Source: Methylococcaceae bacterium (GTDB lineage: Bacteria > Pseudomonadota > Gammaproteobacteria > Methylococcales > Methylomonadaceae). From it: a stretch of DNA of 14,669 nt. Numbering within the stretch: position 1 is the first letter of the stretch; each line of letters opens with the position of its first letter. Under the pieces are notes generated by a model, which worked only from the letters and a program-made list of their open reading frames with translations, was not told where the DNA came from and ran no database searches. The position numbers and the translations under genes were made by a program. The stretch spans positions 1 through 14,669 of the forward strand of contig RFQK01000017.1 of the NCBI GenBank assembly GCA_009925045.1, given 5' to 3'. Shown here piece by piece: positions 1 to 8,757 of the stretch.

Positions 1-909
1 TCTGAACATAATGAAATTCGCCTGACTTGGATAAGCCTGAATATCGGTTAATGCGTTTAAAGCAGCCAATAAACTTGCTCGTTCGGCTCTTAGTACGGTG
101 GTTTGCTGTTGCAAAAATCCCTGATGGTCCAATGCAAACTTTGCAGTTAGCTGGGTCAGAATATTGATGTTATAAGGCAAACGAATCTTGTTTAGCTCGT
201 CAAGAATCTCTGTGGAACCCACTAAGTAGCCCAGTCGCAGACCCGCTAGACCCAGTTTGGAAACCGTACGCATGACGACAACATGCTTGTAGTTCTGGAT
301 ACGCGGCAAGAAGCTGGCATCGGTAAATGGTGCGTAGGCTTCATCGATGACGACTATGCCAGGACTGGCCTGAATAATCGCTTCCAGACTCTCAAGACTG
401 AACAGATTGCCGGTTGGATTGTTCGGATAGGCCAGAAAAGTCAGTGCCGGCTGATGAAGCTTGATAGCCTCTAACAGTGCGTCTAAATCGAGGCTGAAGT
501 CAGTCGCTTGCAGGGGAACACTTTGATAATTCAACCCCAGACTAACCGCTATTTGTTTGTACATGACAAAACTAGGCTCGACAGCCAGCACACTGGCCTC
601 GCTGTTCAAGGCCATTAACAGAATCTGAATGATTTCATCTGAGCCATTGCCAAGAATGACAGCCAGATCATCAGGGATAGACTGGCTTTGCCGTAAGGAT
701 TTAACCAGTTCGCGTGCTTCTGGGTCTGGGTAACGGTTGATTTCGCAGTTTTTTAATCTGTCTAACCACTCTGCTTGAATGGTCTCTGGCCAAGGAAACG
801 GGTTTTCCATAGCGTCCAGTTTGATAAAGTTTTTAGCGTCGGCGACGTGATAAGCCGACAAGGCTAAAACTTCTGGACGAAACCAGCGCTTGATCAAAGT
901 TTGCGTCAT
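1..909 (-). CDS. hisC: Histidinol-phosphate aminotransferase HisC, 3' part beyond the window
   Basis: The gene starts at the ATG complementary to 907-909 and stays open for 303 codons to the window edge, so roughly the last 50-60 residues of a normal ~350-370-residue HisC are missing only because the window ends. The family is a fold-type I pyridoxal-phosphate aminotransferase that converts imidazole acetol phosphate plus glutamate to histidinol phosphate in the cytoplasm. Visible landmarks are GNGSDEIIQ in the N-terminal part, YPNNPTG at about residues 161-167, DEAYAPF from about 189 (cofactor-binding aspartate) and RTVSKLGLAGLRVGY, whose Lys218 is the expected Schiff-base lysine (Lys214 in E. 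coli). It lies 28 bases after hisD on the same strand, supporting a hisG-hisD-hisC operon. The ribosome-binding site is weak. Other class I/II aminotransferases look similar, but motifs and neighbours make HisC very likely. Confidence 0.95.
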   Translation of the reverse strand, partial: MTQTLIKRWFRPEVLALSAYHVADAKNFIKLDAMENPFPWPETIQAEWLDRLKNCEINRYPDPEARELVKSLRQSQSIPDDLAVILGNGSDEIIQILLMALNSEASVLAVEPSFVMYKQIAVSLGLNYQSVPLQATDFSLDLDALLEAIKLHQPALTFLAYPNNPTGNLFSLESLEAIIQASPGIVVIDEAYAPFTDASFLPRIQNYKHVVVMRTVSKLGLAGLRLGYLVGSTEILDELNKIRLPYNINILTQLTAKFALDHQGFLQQQTTVLRAERASLLAALNALTDIQAYPSQANFIMFR

Positions 910-937
910 CTGGGTAGCTCGCTTAGAGGGGTCTGAG

Positions 938-2239
938 TTACAGTCTGAATTCGGCGGAACGGGCGTGAGCAGTCAGGAATTCACCTCGCGCCAGTACCGA
1001 TGCAATACGACCCAATTGCTGTGCGCCGGCTGCTGAACAGTTAATCAAACTGCTACGTTTCTGGAAATCATAGACTCCCAACGGCGAGGAATAGCGGGCG
1101 GTACTCGAGGTAGGCAATACGTGATTTGGGCCTGCGCAATAATCGCCCAATGCTTCGGCGGTATAGCGACCCAGAAAAATCGCGCCGGCATTACGAATTT
1201 GATCGCAAAGTGCCTGAGGATCGGCAACTGACAACTCCAAGTGTTCTGGCGCAATTGTATTGGTGATGTCCGCCGCTTGTTGTAAGTCGTTCACCTTGAT
1301 AAAAGCGCCACGTCCGCTCAAAGATGCCCGGATAATGTCGGCACGTTCCATTTCTGGCAGCAGACGGTTAATGCTGATTTCGACTTGATCCAGAAAAGCC
1401 TGGTCAGGACTGATCAAAATTGCCTGGGCGTTCTCATCGTGTTCGGCCTGAGAGAACATATCCATGGCAATCCAGTCAGGATGGGTCTGTCCATCACAGA
1501 TAATTAAAATTTCCGAAGGACCGGCAATCATGTCAATCCCGACCTGGCCAAACACCAGCTTTTTGGCGGTTGCGACGTAAATATTGCCGGGACCGACGAT
1601 TTTATCGACTGCTGGAATGGTTTCGGTGCCATAGGCCAAGGCCGCGACGGCTTGTGCACCACCGACAGTGAAAACACGATCAACGCCCGCCACATGCGCC
1701 GCTGCTAAGACCAAGGGATTGGTTTCGCCGCCAGGCGTGGGGACAACCATGATCAGTTCGCCAACACCGGCAACTTTAGCGGGAATTGCGTTCATCAAAA
1801 CCGATGAAGGATAAGCGGCTTTTCCACCCAGCACATAGAGCCCAGCTTTATCCAAGGGCGTAACTTTTTGTCCAAGGACAGTGCCATCATTTTCGCTGTA
1901 TTGCCAGGATTGCAGTTTTTGATTTTCGGCATAGGCACGGATGCGATTGGCAGCACTCTGTAAAGCGACAGCTTGTTCACTGGGTAGGCTGTCCCAGGCA
2001 TCTAGCAAGGCTTGTTTGTCTAATTCCAGATCGGCACCGGATTTAAAGGCACAACGATCAAAACGATTTGTATAGTCAACCAGCGCGGCATCACCTTGTT
2101 GGCGCACAGCGGCAATGATTTCCAAAACCCGCTGGTGAATGGCCAAGTCATCGCTTGCATCCCAAGCCAGCCTTTGCTTTAACTGTTGATTAAAATCAGT
2201 GCTGTTGGCATCCAGTCGGATCATGTTAATAGCTGTCAT
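938..2239 (-). CDS. hisD: Histidinol dehydrogenase HisD
   Basis: The 433-residue product matches the usual bacterial HisD length. The enzyme performs the last two steps of histidine synthesis, oxidising L-histidinol via histidinal to histidine with two NAD+ and a bound Zn2+. Seen in the sequence: [13 protein letters not shown] (215-227), an IAGPSEIL stretch (238-245), zinc-ligand candidates Gln264 and His267 in SQAEHDENA, the catalytic Glu332-His333 pair in APEHLEL, and Asp366 in [14 protein letters not shown]. The final zinc-ligand candidate is His425 in LTAHARS. All sit at a constant +5 or +6 offset from the E. coli residues Q259, H262, E326, H327, D360 and H419, so the active site looks complete. 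An in-frame ATG five codons downstream lacks a Shine-Dalgarno, so the first ATG is kept. The gene starts 5 bases after the hisG stop, implying co-transcription and probably translational coupling. Confidence 0.97.
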   Translation of the reverse strand: MTAINMIRLDANSTDFNQQLKQRLAWDASDDLAIHQRVLEIIAAVRQQGDAALVDYTNRFDRCAFKSGADLELDKQALLDAWDSLPSEQAVALQSAANRIRAYAENQKLQSWQYSENDGTVLGQKVTPLDKAGLYVLGGKAAYPSSVLMNAIPAKVAGVGELIMVVPTPGGETNPLVLAAAHVAGVDRVFTVGGAQAVAALAYGTETIPAVDKIVGPGNIYVATAKKLVFGQVGIDMIAGPSEILIICDGQTHPDWIAMDMFSQAEHDENAQAILISPDQAFLDQVEISINRLLPEMERADIIRASLSGRGAFIKVNDLQQAADITNTIAPEHLELSVADPQALCDQIRNAGAIFLGRYTAEALGDYCAGPNHVLPTSSTARYSSPLGVYDFQKRSSLINCSAAGAQQLGRIASVLARGEFLTAHARSAEFRL

Positions 2240-2244
2240 ACTGC

Positions 2245-2871
2245 TTACCGTTGGGCTAAGGTGATTTCCAATTGATTAATTAAGGCTTGGATGGCCTCGT
2301 GTTTCATTTTCATGGCCGCTTTGTTCACAACCAGTCTGGACGTGATGTGGGTAATCAGTTCTCTGGGTTCTAAACCGTTGGCTTTTAAGGTGTTGCCAGT
2401 ATCAACCAGGTCGACGATGCAGTCAGCCAGGCCTACCAAAGGTGCTAATTCCATGGAGCCATAAAGCTTGATGATTTCGGCTTGAACGCCTAAATCAGCA
2501 AAATAACGTTGTGCCGTTTTGACATACTTGGTGGCGACGCGAATGCGGCCGTTAATCGCCGGTGCGTCAACCCGTGCGGCCGTCATCAGTCGGCAGCCAG
2601 CAATTCCAAGATCCAAAGGCTCATAGAGGCTTTCGGCGCCATGTTCCAGAAGTACGTCTTTACCGGCAATGCCTAAATCAGCTGCGCCATATTCAACGAA
2701 AGTCGGTACGTCGGTGGCACGGATAATGACCAGTTTGACGTCATCCCGGGTGGTGTCCAGAATCAGCTTACGGCTTTTCTTAGGATCATCGATAGGTGTA
2801 ATCCCCGCTTCGGCCAGTAATGGTAAAGCTTCTTCATAGATACGACCTTTAGAAACAGCAATGGTTAACAT
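2245..2871 (-). CDS. hisG: ATP phosphoribosyltransferase catalytic subunit, short form (HisG-S)
   Basis: This enzyme catalyses the first step of histidine synthesis, condensing ATP with PRPP to give phosphoribosyl-ATP. The protein has only 208 residues. Long-form HisG is about 300 residues because of a C-terminal ACT-like histidine-binding domain; here the protein ends soon after the family signature, as in the short form. The PRPP-binding stretch [14 protein letters not shown] lies at 154-167, and the N-terminal lobe ([15 protein letters not shown], and [20 protein letters not shown]) is intact. Short HisG is known to need the regulatory partner HisZ, a catalytically dead HisRS paralogue, which is not encoded in this window. 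The start is supported by AAGGA 8 bases upstream, which overlaps the murA stop codon. It sits between murA and hisD, a common gammaproteobacterial order. Confidence 0.96.
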   Translation of the reverse strand: MLTIAVSKGRIYEEALPLLAEAGITPIDDPKKSRKLILDTTRDDVKLVIIRATDVPTFVEYGAADLGIAGKDVLLEHGAESLYEPLDLGIAGCRLMTAARVDAPAINGRIRVATKYVKTAQRYFADLGVQAEIIKLYGSMELAPLVGLADCIVDLVDTGNTLKANGLEPRELITHITSRLVVNKAAMKMKHEAIQALINQLEITLAQR

Positions 2872-2879
2872 GCGTTTTA

Positions 2880-2882
2880 TCC

Positions 2883-2884
<2 letters not shown>
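2880..2884 (-). promoter_or_regulatory. Ribosome-binding site of hisG, overlapping the murA stop codon
   Basis: The minus strand reads AAGGA here, 8 bases before the hisG ATG. Two of its bases belong to the murA TAA at 2885-2883. The overlap fixes the hisG start and would couple hisG initiation to ribosomes terminating on murA. Because murA is frameshifted here, ribosomes starting at the murA ATG would terminate earlier, near 3179, and might not deliver that coupling. Confidence 0.6.
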
Positions 2885-4075
<1,191 letters not shown>

Positions 4076-4417
4076 TTAGCTGTTGTCAGTCGGCGATGAC
4101 GTTGTGTTGAGGTCATGGCCAATAAAATAATCGCTGTCATCCAGACCGCTGATTCTGGCTAATGCCATTAGTTGTTCCGGAATATTGCGAAAACTCAGTT
4201 TCACCCGGCTCATGCGGCTCTGTCTGATCCATTCGATCATCAGTGCCAGACCTGCGCTATCACTTGCTTGTAGTTGTGACAGATCAATACTCATGCTATC
4301 CACGCCACGTAAAAACTTAAATGGTTGCGGTGCATGACTATCGATACTGGCAAAAGTCAGGCTACCCTTCAAAGTATAGTAGCCTGGGGCTTCCTCAGTG
4401 AGTTTTAAAGCAGGCAT
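4076..4417 (-). CDS. mlaB: STAS-domain protein MlaB, Mla phospholipid transporter subunit
   Basis: This 113-residue cytoplasmic protein has a single STAS domain. In the Mla system MlaB binds the ATPase MlaF and supports assembly and activity of the MlaFEDB complex. The core motif IDLSQLQASDSAGLALM (about residues 44-60) matches the E. coli MlaB segment containing the important Thr52; here the aligned residue is Ser54, a conservative change. Its ATG overlaps the mlaD stop by one base (TAATG), strong evidence of translational coupling. In E. coli and Pseudomonas mlaC lies between mlaD and mlaB, but here there is no room for it. The protein is slightly longer than E. coli MlaB (about 97 residues), with a polar, Ser/Thr/Asp-rich tail. 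STAS domains also occur in anti-anti-sigma factors, but position makes MlaB the clear choice. Confidence 0.88.
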   Translation of the reverse strand: MPALKLTEEAPGYYTLKGSLTFASIDSHAPQPFKFLRGVDSMSIDLSQLQASDSAGLALMIEWIRQSRMSRVKLSFRNIPEQLMALARISGLDDSDYFIGHDLNTTSSPTDNS

Positions 4418-4887
4418 TATTTGCTGTCCGCTTTGTTCATCAGGAACTTGCCTATCATTTCTTCCAAAATGATGGCTGAACTGACATTGTCAATTTTGCT
4501 ACGGTCTTTTAAAAATTCGCCAGAAATACCGGGGCCAGGGTCGATACTGACATATTGTTCTCCCAGCAGGCCGGCTGTATAAATGCTGGCGCCTGAGTCA
4601 TCAGGCAGGTTGTTATATTGGCTTTCGATCTGCATTTCGACAATCGATTCGTGACTGTCTTTGTCTAAACGGATCGACGACACTCGGCCAATGCGCACAC
4701 CCGCCACTGACACCGGTGATTTGATTTTGAGTCCGCCTGAATTCTGAAACTGAGCGATGATGGTGTAAGTCTCGCCACCTGTGTAGGAACCCAGATTGCT
4801 CACTTGCATCGCCATATAAAATAAAGCGGCAATGCCGCTGGCAACAAAAAGACCGACTAAAGTGTCCTGGGTCTTAGTATTGTGCAT
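4417..4887 (-). CDS. mlaD: MCE-domain protein MlaD, membrane-anchored lipid-binding subunit
   Basis: I place the start at the ATG complementary to 4885-4887 (156 residues), not at the in-frame TTG at 4902. GGAGAT sits 7 bases before this ATG, and the resulting N-terminus (MHNTKTQDTLVGLFV) resembles that of E. coli MlaD. Residues about 9-28 form one membrane segment and the rest is periplasmic. The MCE domain covers roughly 39-117, with GGLKIKSPVSVAGVRIGRVS and the conserved GLLGEQYVSIDPG near its end. The C-terminal helix (SSAIILEEMIGKFL, 136-149) matches the family segment that lines the hexameric lipid channel. MlaD homohexamers pass phospholipid between MlaFE and the periplasmic carrier MlaC. 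The protein lacks the long polar tail of the 183-residue E. coli homologue. The start lies 1 base after the mlaE stop. Confidence 0.95.
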   Translation of the reverse strand: MHNTKTQDTLVGLFVASGIAALFYMAMQVSNLGSYTGGETYTIIAQFQNSGGLKIKSPVSVAGVRIGRVSSIRLDKDSHESIVEMQIESQYNNLPDDSGASIYTAGLLGEQYVSIDPGPGISGEFLKDRSKIDNVSSAIILEEMIGKFLMNKADSK

Positions 4888-4888
4888 G

Positions 4889-5671
4889 TTAAATATCTCC
4901 AAACATCAGTGCAGTTAGAATGAAATCCAGGCCCAGAACCGCAAAAGCCGAGTTAACCACGGTGCGGGTGGTGGCGCGGCTGACACCTTCAGCGGTGGGA
5001 ATAGTGTCATAACCTTCAAATAAAGCAATCCAGGACACGACAAAACCAAAGACGATGCTCTTAATGACGCCGTTAATAATATCTTGCTGAAAATCGATGC
5101 TCGCTTGCATTTGTGCCCAAAATGCACCGTCATCAACACCCAGCATGCCGACTCCCACCATATGTCCGCCATTCACGCCAATGGTACTGAATAGGGCTGC
5201 CAATAAGGGGGTAGAAATAAAACCAGCTAAAAATCGCGGACTAATTATGCGCTTAATTGGGTCGACAGCCATCATTTCCATGCCTGAAAGTTGTTCAGTG
5301 GCTTTCATCAGGCCGATTTCAGCGGTCAAGGCAGAGCCCGCGCGACCCGCAAACAGCAAGGCTGAAACGACTGGGCCTAATTCGCGCACCAGCGAGGCAG
5401 CTACCATGACGCCAAGCGATTCCTCAGCACCAAAGTCAGACAAGGTATAAAAGCCTTGCAAACCCAAAACCATGCCAACGAATAAACCTGAGATGGTAAT
5501 AATTAAAAACGACAAGACGCCGACGCTAAATAATTGTTTGACCAACAGTGTCGGCCGGGTCATGGTGTCGGGGACGCCGGCTAAAGTATTAAGCAAAAAC
5601 AATGAGCTACGTCCCAGCTTAGCGAAGGACTCTCGTGTGGATTGGCCTAGAGATTCAAACAATTGGAACAT
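4889..5671 (-). CDS. mlaE: ABC transporter permease MlaE
   Basis: The 260-residue integral membrane protein has exactly the E. coli MlaE length. As a dimer it forms the inner-membrane core of the MlaFEDB lipid transporter. After an N-terminal interfacial region (about 1-45), hydrophobic segments lie near 48-72, 88-108, 146-170, 200-220 and 238-257. The family signature is clear: [20 protein letters not shown] (81-100), the [15 protein letters not shown] loop (109-122) and [13 protein letters not shown] (126-138), the cytoplasmic coupling region that meets MlaF. It begins 26 bases after the mlaF stop; its ribosome-binding site is weak, suggesting re-initiation after mlaF. It ends just before the mlaD ATG. 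Confidence 0.96.
   Translation of the reverse strand: MFQLFESLGQSTRESFAKLGRSSLFLLNTLAGVPDTMTRPTLLVKQLFSVGVLSFLIITISGLFVGMVLGLQGFYTLSDFGAEESLGVMVAASLVRELGPVVSALLFAGRAGSALTAEIGLMKATEQLSGMEMMAVDPIKRIISPRFLAGFISTPLLAALFSTIGVNGGHMVGVGMLGVDDGAFWAQMQASIDFQQDIINGVIKSIVFGFVVSWIALFEGYDTIPTAEGVSRATTRTVVNSAFAVLGLDFILTALMFGDI
4895..4900 (-). promoter_or_regulatory. Ribosome-binding site that fixes the mlaD start
   Basis: The minus strand reads GGAGAT, 7 bases before the ATG at 4887. The site lies inside the last codons of mlaE, so mlaD is probably translated in step with mlaE. A start at the TTG at 4902 would overlap this site and has no comparable site of its own. Confidence 0.75.
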
Positions 5672-5697
5672 GGTCTGGTGTGTTTCTCACTATGTTT

Positions 5698-6513
5698 TTA
5701 AGATGCCAGCAGATCGTCCAGGTAATCGGGTGCTGGGTAATGGAAAGGCACCGGACCATCGGGGTTGCCATTCATAAATTGCTGCACCCATTTCGAATCA
5801 GAAATCTCGAGTTCAGCTGGCGTACCGCGGCCGACTATTTTACCTTCTGATAAGACATAGATGTAATCCGCAATCGCTGCCGTTTCTTGCACATCGTGCG
5901 ATACGATAACACTGGTCAGGCCTAAGGCTGCATTTAGAGATTTGATTAAATGTACTAAAGCCCCCATGGAAATCGGGTCCTGACCGGTAAATGGTTCATC
6001 GTACATAATCATCATAGGGTCAAGAGCAATTGCTCGCGCTAATGCCACCCGTCTAGCCATACCCCCAGAAAGTTCGTTGGGCATTAAGTTTCGGGCGCCA
6101 CGTAAGCCCACTGCATGCAATTTCATTAACACCAGGCTACGAATCATAGATTCAGACAACTGGGTGTGTTCGCGCAGAGGAAAGGCGACGTTGTCATAAA
6201 CGCTCATGTCGGTCAAAAGAGCGCCGCTCTGAAATAACATACCCATGCGTTTGCGCAGTTTAAGCAGATCGTGTTTTTTCAGACGGTGGACATGACGACC
6301 ATCCACATGCACGCTGCCTTGCTCAGGCGTTAACTGACCACCAATGATTTTGAGTAATGTGGTCTTTCCGGTGCCGCTGGGGCCCATGATGGCTGTGACT
6401 TTGCCGCGCTCGATATCAAGACTAATGTCGTCAAAAATTTTTCGCGAACCTCTGGAAAAGCTCAGGTTGCGAATGGTGACGAGTGCATTATCAGAATTTT
6501 GATTATTGGCCAT
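5698..6513 (-). CDS. mlaF: ABC transporter ATP-binding protein MlaF
   Basis: This 271-residue cytoplasmic ATPase powers the Mla phospholipid transporter. It has Walker A GPSGTGKTT (44-52), Q-loop Gln95, signature LSGGMARR (148-155), Walker B ending in Asp172-Glu173, and the switch His206 in SHD. The C-terminal tail after residue 242, with DGPVPFHYPAPDYLDDLL, closely matches the MlaF-specific extension that reaches across the dimer and contacts MlaB, which separates it from generic ABC ATPases. It is the first gene of the minus-strand operon, divergent from kdsD. A candidate promoter lies about 36 bases before the start. No strong Shine-Dalgarno is visible ahead of the ATG. Confidence 0.96.
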   Translation of the reverse strand: MANNQNSDNALVTIRNLSFSRGSRKIFDDISLDIERGKVTAIMGPSGTGKTTLLKIIGGQLTPEQGSVHVDGRHVHRLKKHDLLKLRKRMGMLFQSGALLTDMSVYDNVAFPLREHTQLSESMIRSLVLMKLHAVGLRGARNLMPNELSGGMARRVALARAIALDPMMIMYDEPFTGQDPISMGALVHLIKSLNAALGLTSVIVSHDVQETAAIADYIYVLSEGKIVGRGTPAELEISDSKWVQQFMNGNPDGPVPFHYPAPDYLDDLLAS

Positions 6514-6555
6514 TAGGCTTTAGTTTGACAGACATTGAATGAGAAAGCAGGCTAT

Positions 6556-6583
6556 TTTCTATGAGGCTTCAAGAATAAGTCAA
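6556..6583 (-). promoter_or_regulatory. Candidate sigma-70 promoter for the mla-murA-his operon
   Basis: On the minus strand TTGACT (6583-6578, five of six consensus bases) is followed after 16 bases by TAGAAA (6561-6556, four of six). Transcription would start near 6549 and leave a leader of about 36 bases before the mlaF ATG. The -35 element lies within a perfect 13-base palindrome. This is a pattern match by eye only. Confidence 0.4.
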
Positions 6584-6589
6584 TGACTT
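6577..6589. repeat. Perfect palindrome in the divergent mlaF-kdsD intergenic region
   Basis: AAGTCA and TGACTT flank a single central A, giving a perfect 13-base inverted repeat. It covers the candidate -35 of the mlaF promoter and lies 25 bases upstream of the candidate kdsD extended -10. This is a plausible place for a dimeric regulator acting on both arms, but no known operator was recognised and a 6-base arm can arise by chance. Confidence 0.4.
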
Positions 6590-6613
6590 GAGATGAAAAG
6601 CAAATGAATTACA

Positions 6614-6622
6614 TGCAATAAT
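6614..6622 (+). promoter_or_regulatory. Candidate extended -10 promoter for the kdsD operon
   Basis: TGC followed by AATAAT (five of six -10 bases) forms an extended -10 element at 6614-6622. Transcription would start near 6629, about 24 bases before the kdsD ATG. There is no good -35 at 16-18 bases, which extended -10 promoters can tolerate. Support is by pattern only. Confidence 0.35.
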
Positions 6623-6652
6623 AGTTCCTGTTTTTAATGGTTTCTGGCTTAG

Positions 6653-7636
6653 ATGAGTAACGTGGGGCAAGATAACGATATTCGAGAACTGGCTTTAGCA
6701 GTGATTCAAACTGAAGCAGACGCTATTCAGGCCTTAAGTGCGCAAATCAATGAGCAATTTGTTCAGGCATGTCGTCTGATCCTGGCCTGTAAGGGGCGGG
6801 TGGTGGTTCTCGGTATGGGAAAATCTGGACATATCGGTGGAAAAATTGCTGCCACTCTGGCCAGTACCGGAACCCCGGCTTTTTTTGTGCATCCGGGTGA
6901 AGCTAGTCATGGTGATTTGGGAATGATCACGCGTGATGATGTGGTTTTAGCCTTGTCAAACTCTGGTGAAACAGCCGAACTGCTGCTTATCTTGCCTCTC
7001 ATCAAGCGTTTAGGTGTGCCTTTGCTGGCTATGACCGGTCAACCTGATTCCACCTTGGCGACTTTGGCCACTGTGCATCTGAATGTTGCCGTTGAACAAG
7101 AGGCCTGTCCTTTAGGCTTGGCGCCTACCGCCAGTACCACTGCCGCTTTGGTCATGGGGGACGCCCTGGCTGTTGCTTTACTCCAATCCAGAGGGTTTAC
7201 CCGCGATGATTTTGCGCTATCGCATCCCGGTGGTAGTTTAGGTAAACGCTTATTACTTAAAGTCAGCGATGTCATGCATTCAGGTCAGCAATTACCCAGA
7301 GTGAGTCCAGGTGTCAGTGTAGCGAATGCCTTGTTGGAGATGACTGATAAAAAACTGGGTATGACTGCCGTGGTCGATGATCAGCAACGCGTTTTAGGTG
7401 TTTTTACCGATGGCGATTTACGCCGTATGCTGGAAAAAGGCTTGGATGTTCGCGAATCCATTATTGATCAGGTTATGACTGTGCATTGTGCCACGACCAC
7501 GGCCGATGTCCTGGCTGCAGAAGCATTGCAAATTATGGAGAGCAGAAAAATCAATGCCTTGCTTGTCGTTGATCGTCAGCATCGCTTACAAGGGGCCCTC
7601 AATATGCACGATCTGCTGCGTGCAGGAATAGTTTGA
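6653..7636 (+). CDS. kdsD: D-arabinose 5-phosphate isomerase KdsD
   Basis: KdsD interconverts ribulose 5-phosphate and arabinose 5-phosphate, supplying the precursor of Kdo for the lipopolysaccharide core. The 327-residue protein has an N-terminal SIS (sugar isomerase) domain (about 35-180), with VLGMGKSGHIGGKIAATLAS (52-71), the HPGEASHGDLGM stretch (80-91) and SNSGETAELL (102-111). Two CBS domains follow (about 205-262 and 272-327). Lys57, Glu109, Glu150 and His191 sit at a constant -2 offset from the E. coli active-site residues K59, E111, E152 and H193. It is the first gene of the plus-strand operon, transcribed away from mlaF. The ribosome-binding site is poor. The paralogue GutQ shares this fold, but the kdsC/lpt context favours KdsD. 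Confidence 0.96.
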   Translation: MSNVGQDNDIRELALAVIQTEADAIQALSAQINEQFVQACRLILACKGRVVVLGMGKSGHIGGKIAATLASTGTPAFFVHPGEASHGDLGMITRDDVVLALSNSGETAELLLILPLIKRLGVPLLAMTGQPDSTLATLATVHLNVAVEQEACPLGLAPTASTTAALVMGDALAVALLQSRGFTRDDFALSHPGGSLGKRLLLKVSDVMHSGQQLPRVSPGVSVANALLEMTDKKLGMTAVVDDQQRVLGVFTDGDLRRMLEKGLDVRESIIDQVMTVHCATTTADVLAAEALQIMESRKINALLVVDRQHRLQGALNMHDLLRAGIV

Positions 7637-7639
7637 ATC

Positions 7640-8179
7640 ATGAATAGCGTAAATATTAGCCCCGAACTCAGCGCCAAAATCAAAGCACTCAGGTTATTGA
7701 TTCTGGATGTGGATGGTGTGCTGACCGATGGGCGTTTGTTTTTCGACCAGAACGGTGTGGAATACAAGTCTTTCCATGCGCGTGATGGTCATGGCATGAA
7801 ACTGTTAAAACAATCGGGTGTTGAAATTGCTGTTATTTCTGGCCGCAAGTCGAATTCGGTTGCCTTACGCATGCAAAGCCTCGGTATAGAGCATGTGTAT
7901 CAAGGACATGAAAACAAGCGTCAAGCCTTCCAAGATGTCATAAGCCGCTTATCGCTTACGCCTGATCAGGTGGCCTACCTTGGCGATGATGTGATTGATT
8001 TGCCGATCATGACGCAAGTGGGCTTTGCTGTGGCGGTAGCCGATGCAAATTTTGCGGTCAAAAACCATGCTGATTGGTGTACCGAGACCCTGGGTGGTCT
8101 GGGGGCGGTTCGTGAGGTTTGTGACCTGATTTTGCAGGTTCAGGGAAATTTTGACGCCATGTTGCAGAACTATCTATGA
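7640..8179 (+). CDS. kdsC: 3-deoxy-D-manno-octulosonate 8-phosphate phosphatase KdsC
   Basis: KdsC removes phosphate from Kdo 8-phosphate to give free Kdo for lipid A-core assembly. The 179-residue protein is a compact HAD phosphatase without a large cap, as the tetrameric KdsC family requires. The nucleophile motif LDVDGVLTDG lies at 22-31 (Asp23 nucleophile, Asp25 acid/base), the second motif is VISGRKS (65-71), and the Mg2+-binding acidic pair is Asp116-Asp117 in YLGDDVIDLP. The C-terminal part has the expected VKNHADWCT and GGLGAVREVCDLIL segments. It starts 3 bases after kdsD, and its ATGA overlaps the lptC start, so translation is probably coupled on both sides. Confidence 0.96.
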   Translation: MNSVNISPELSAKIKALRLLILDVDGVLTDGRLFFDQNGVEYKSFHARDGHGMKLLKQSGVEIAVISGRKSNSVALRMQSLGIEHVYQGHENKRQAFQDVISRLSLTPDQVAYLGDDVIDLPIMTQVGFAVAVADANFAVKNHADWCTETLGGLGAVREVCDLILQVQGNFDAMLQNYL

Positions 8180-8757
8180 CCTGGTTACAAGAATACAAAG
8201 TCTATTGCTTGGTGTTTGTTCTGGCTTTAGGCTCATGGTGGCTGACACAATGGCGCTATGAATCGGCTCAACTAACCAAGCTGGTTGACAATAATCTGGA
8301 CTTAATCAGTTTAGAGTATTCTAAAATGTCTACGGATGAGACGGGTTTGCCGGTGAGTGAATTGTTTGCACCTGAAATGCGGCATTCCCATAAAGATGGC
8401 TCCAGTCAGTTCTCGCAGCCCATTATGACTCTGTTCAAGCCTGGTCAAGCGCCTTGGGTCATCAGAGCGGAAACAGCTGTATTGGAAGAAGATGGTGATA
8501 CTTTACACATGCACGGTCGCTCGGTGATTAATCGGGACGCGAGTCCAAAAAATAAGTCGCTGACTGTTGTCAGTGCTGACTTATTAGTGAAATTATCCAC
8601 ACATTTTGCAGAGTCTGGTGCTTATACAGAACTCATCAGTCCACCGCATAGAACAACAGGAACGGGGGTCGAGGTTACCTTTGATAGTCCTATTCATTTG
8701 AAATTGTTGTCCACCGTTAAAGGCTATTATGAGCTTAAAAAGAATCCTACTCATTAA
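8176..8757 (+). CDS. lptC: Lipopolysaccharide export protein LptC
   Basis: LptC is the bitopic inner-membrane protein that receives lipopolysaccharide from LptB2FG and passes it to LptA. The 193-residue product has one N-terminal membrane helix (about 9-24, followed by Trp-Arg) and a periplasmic domain of the OstA/LptA-like jellyroll type. The YSKMSTDETGLPVSELFAPEM stretch near 49-69, spanning just over 20 residues, and W-V-I-R-A-E-T-A, E-D-G-D-T-L and the SPIHLKLLSTVKG C-terminus fit the family. It shares ATGA with the kdsC stop. The 3' end overlaps lptA by 29 bases in a different frame. Sequence conservation in LptC is low, so neighbours carry much of the call. Confidence 0.92.
   Translation: MTWLQEYKVYCLVFVLALGSWWLTQWRYESAQLTKLVDNNLDLISLEYSKMSTDETGLPVSELFAPEMRHSHKDGSSQFSQPIMTLFKPGQAPWVIRAETAVLEEDGDTLHMHGRSVINRDASPKNKSLTVVSADLLVKLSTHFAESGAYTELISPPHRTTGTGVEVTFDSPIHLKLLSTVKGYYELKKNPTH

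Noticed and set aside
5097..5777. Two plus-strand open frames (5097-5450 and 5472-5777) opposite mlaE
   Set aside because: They lie antisense to a clear, full-length mlaE and the mlaF/mlaE junction, encode no recognisable domain and have no convincing ribosome-binding site.
6525..6530. Perfect TTGACA on the plus strand upstream of kdsD
   Set aside because: No acceptable -10 lies 16-18 bases downstream; the nearest T/A-rich candidates are over 20 bases away.
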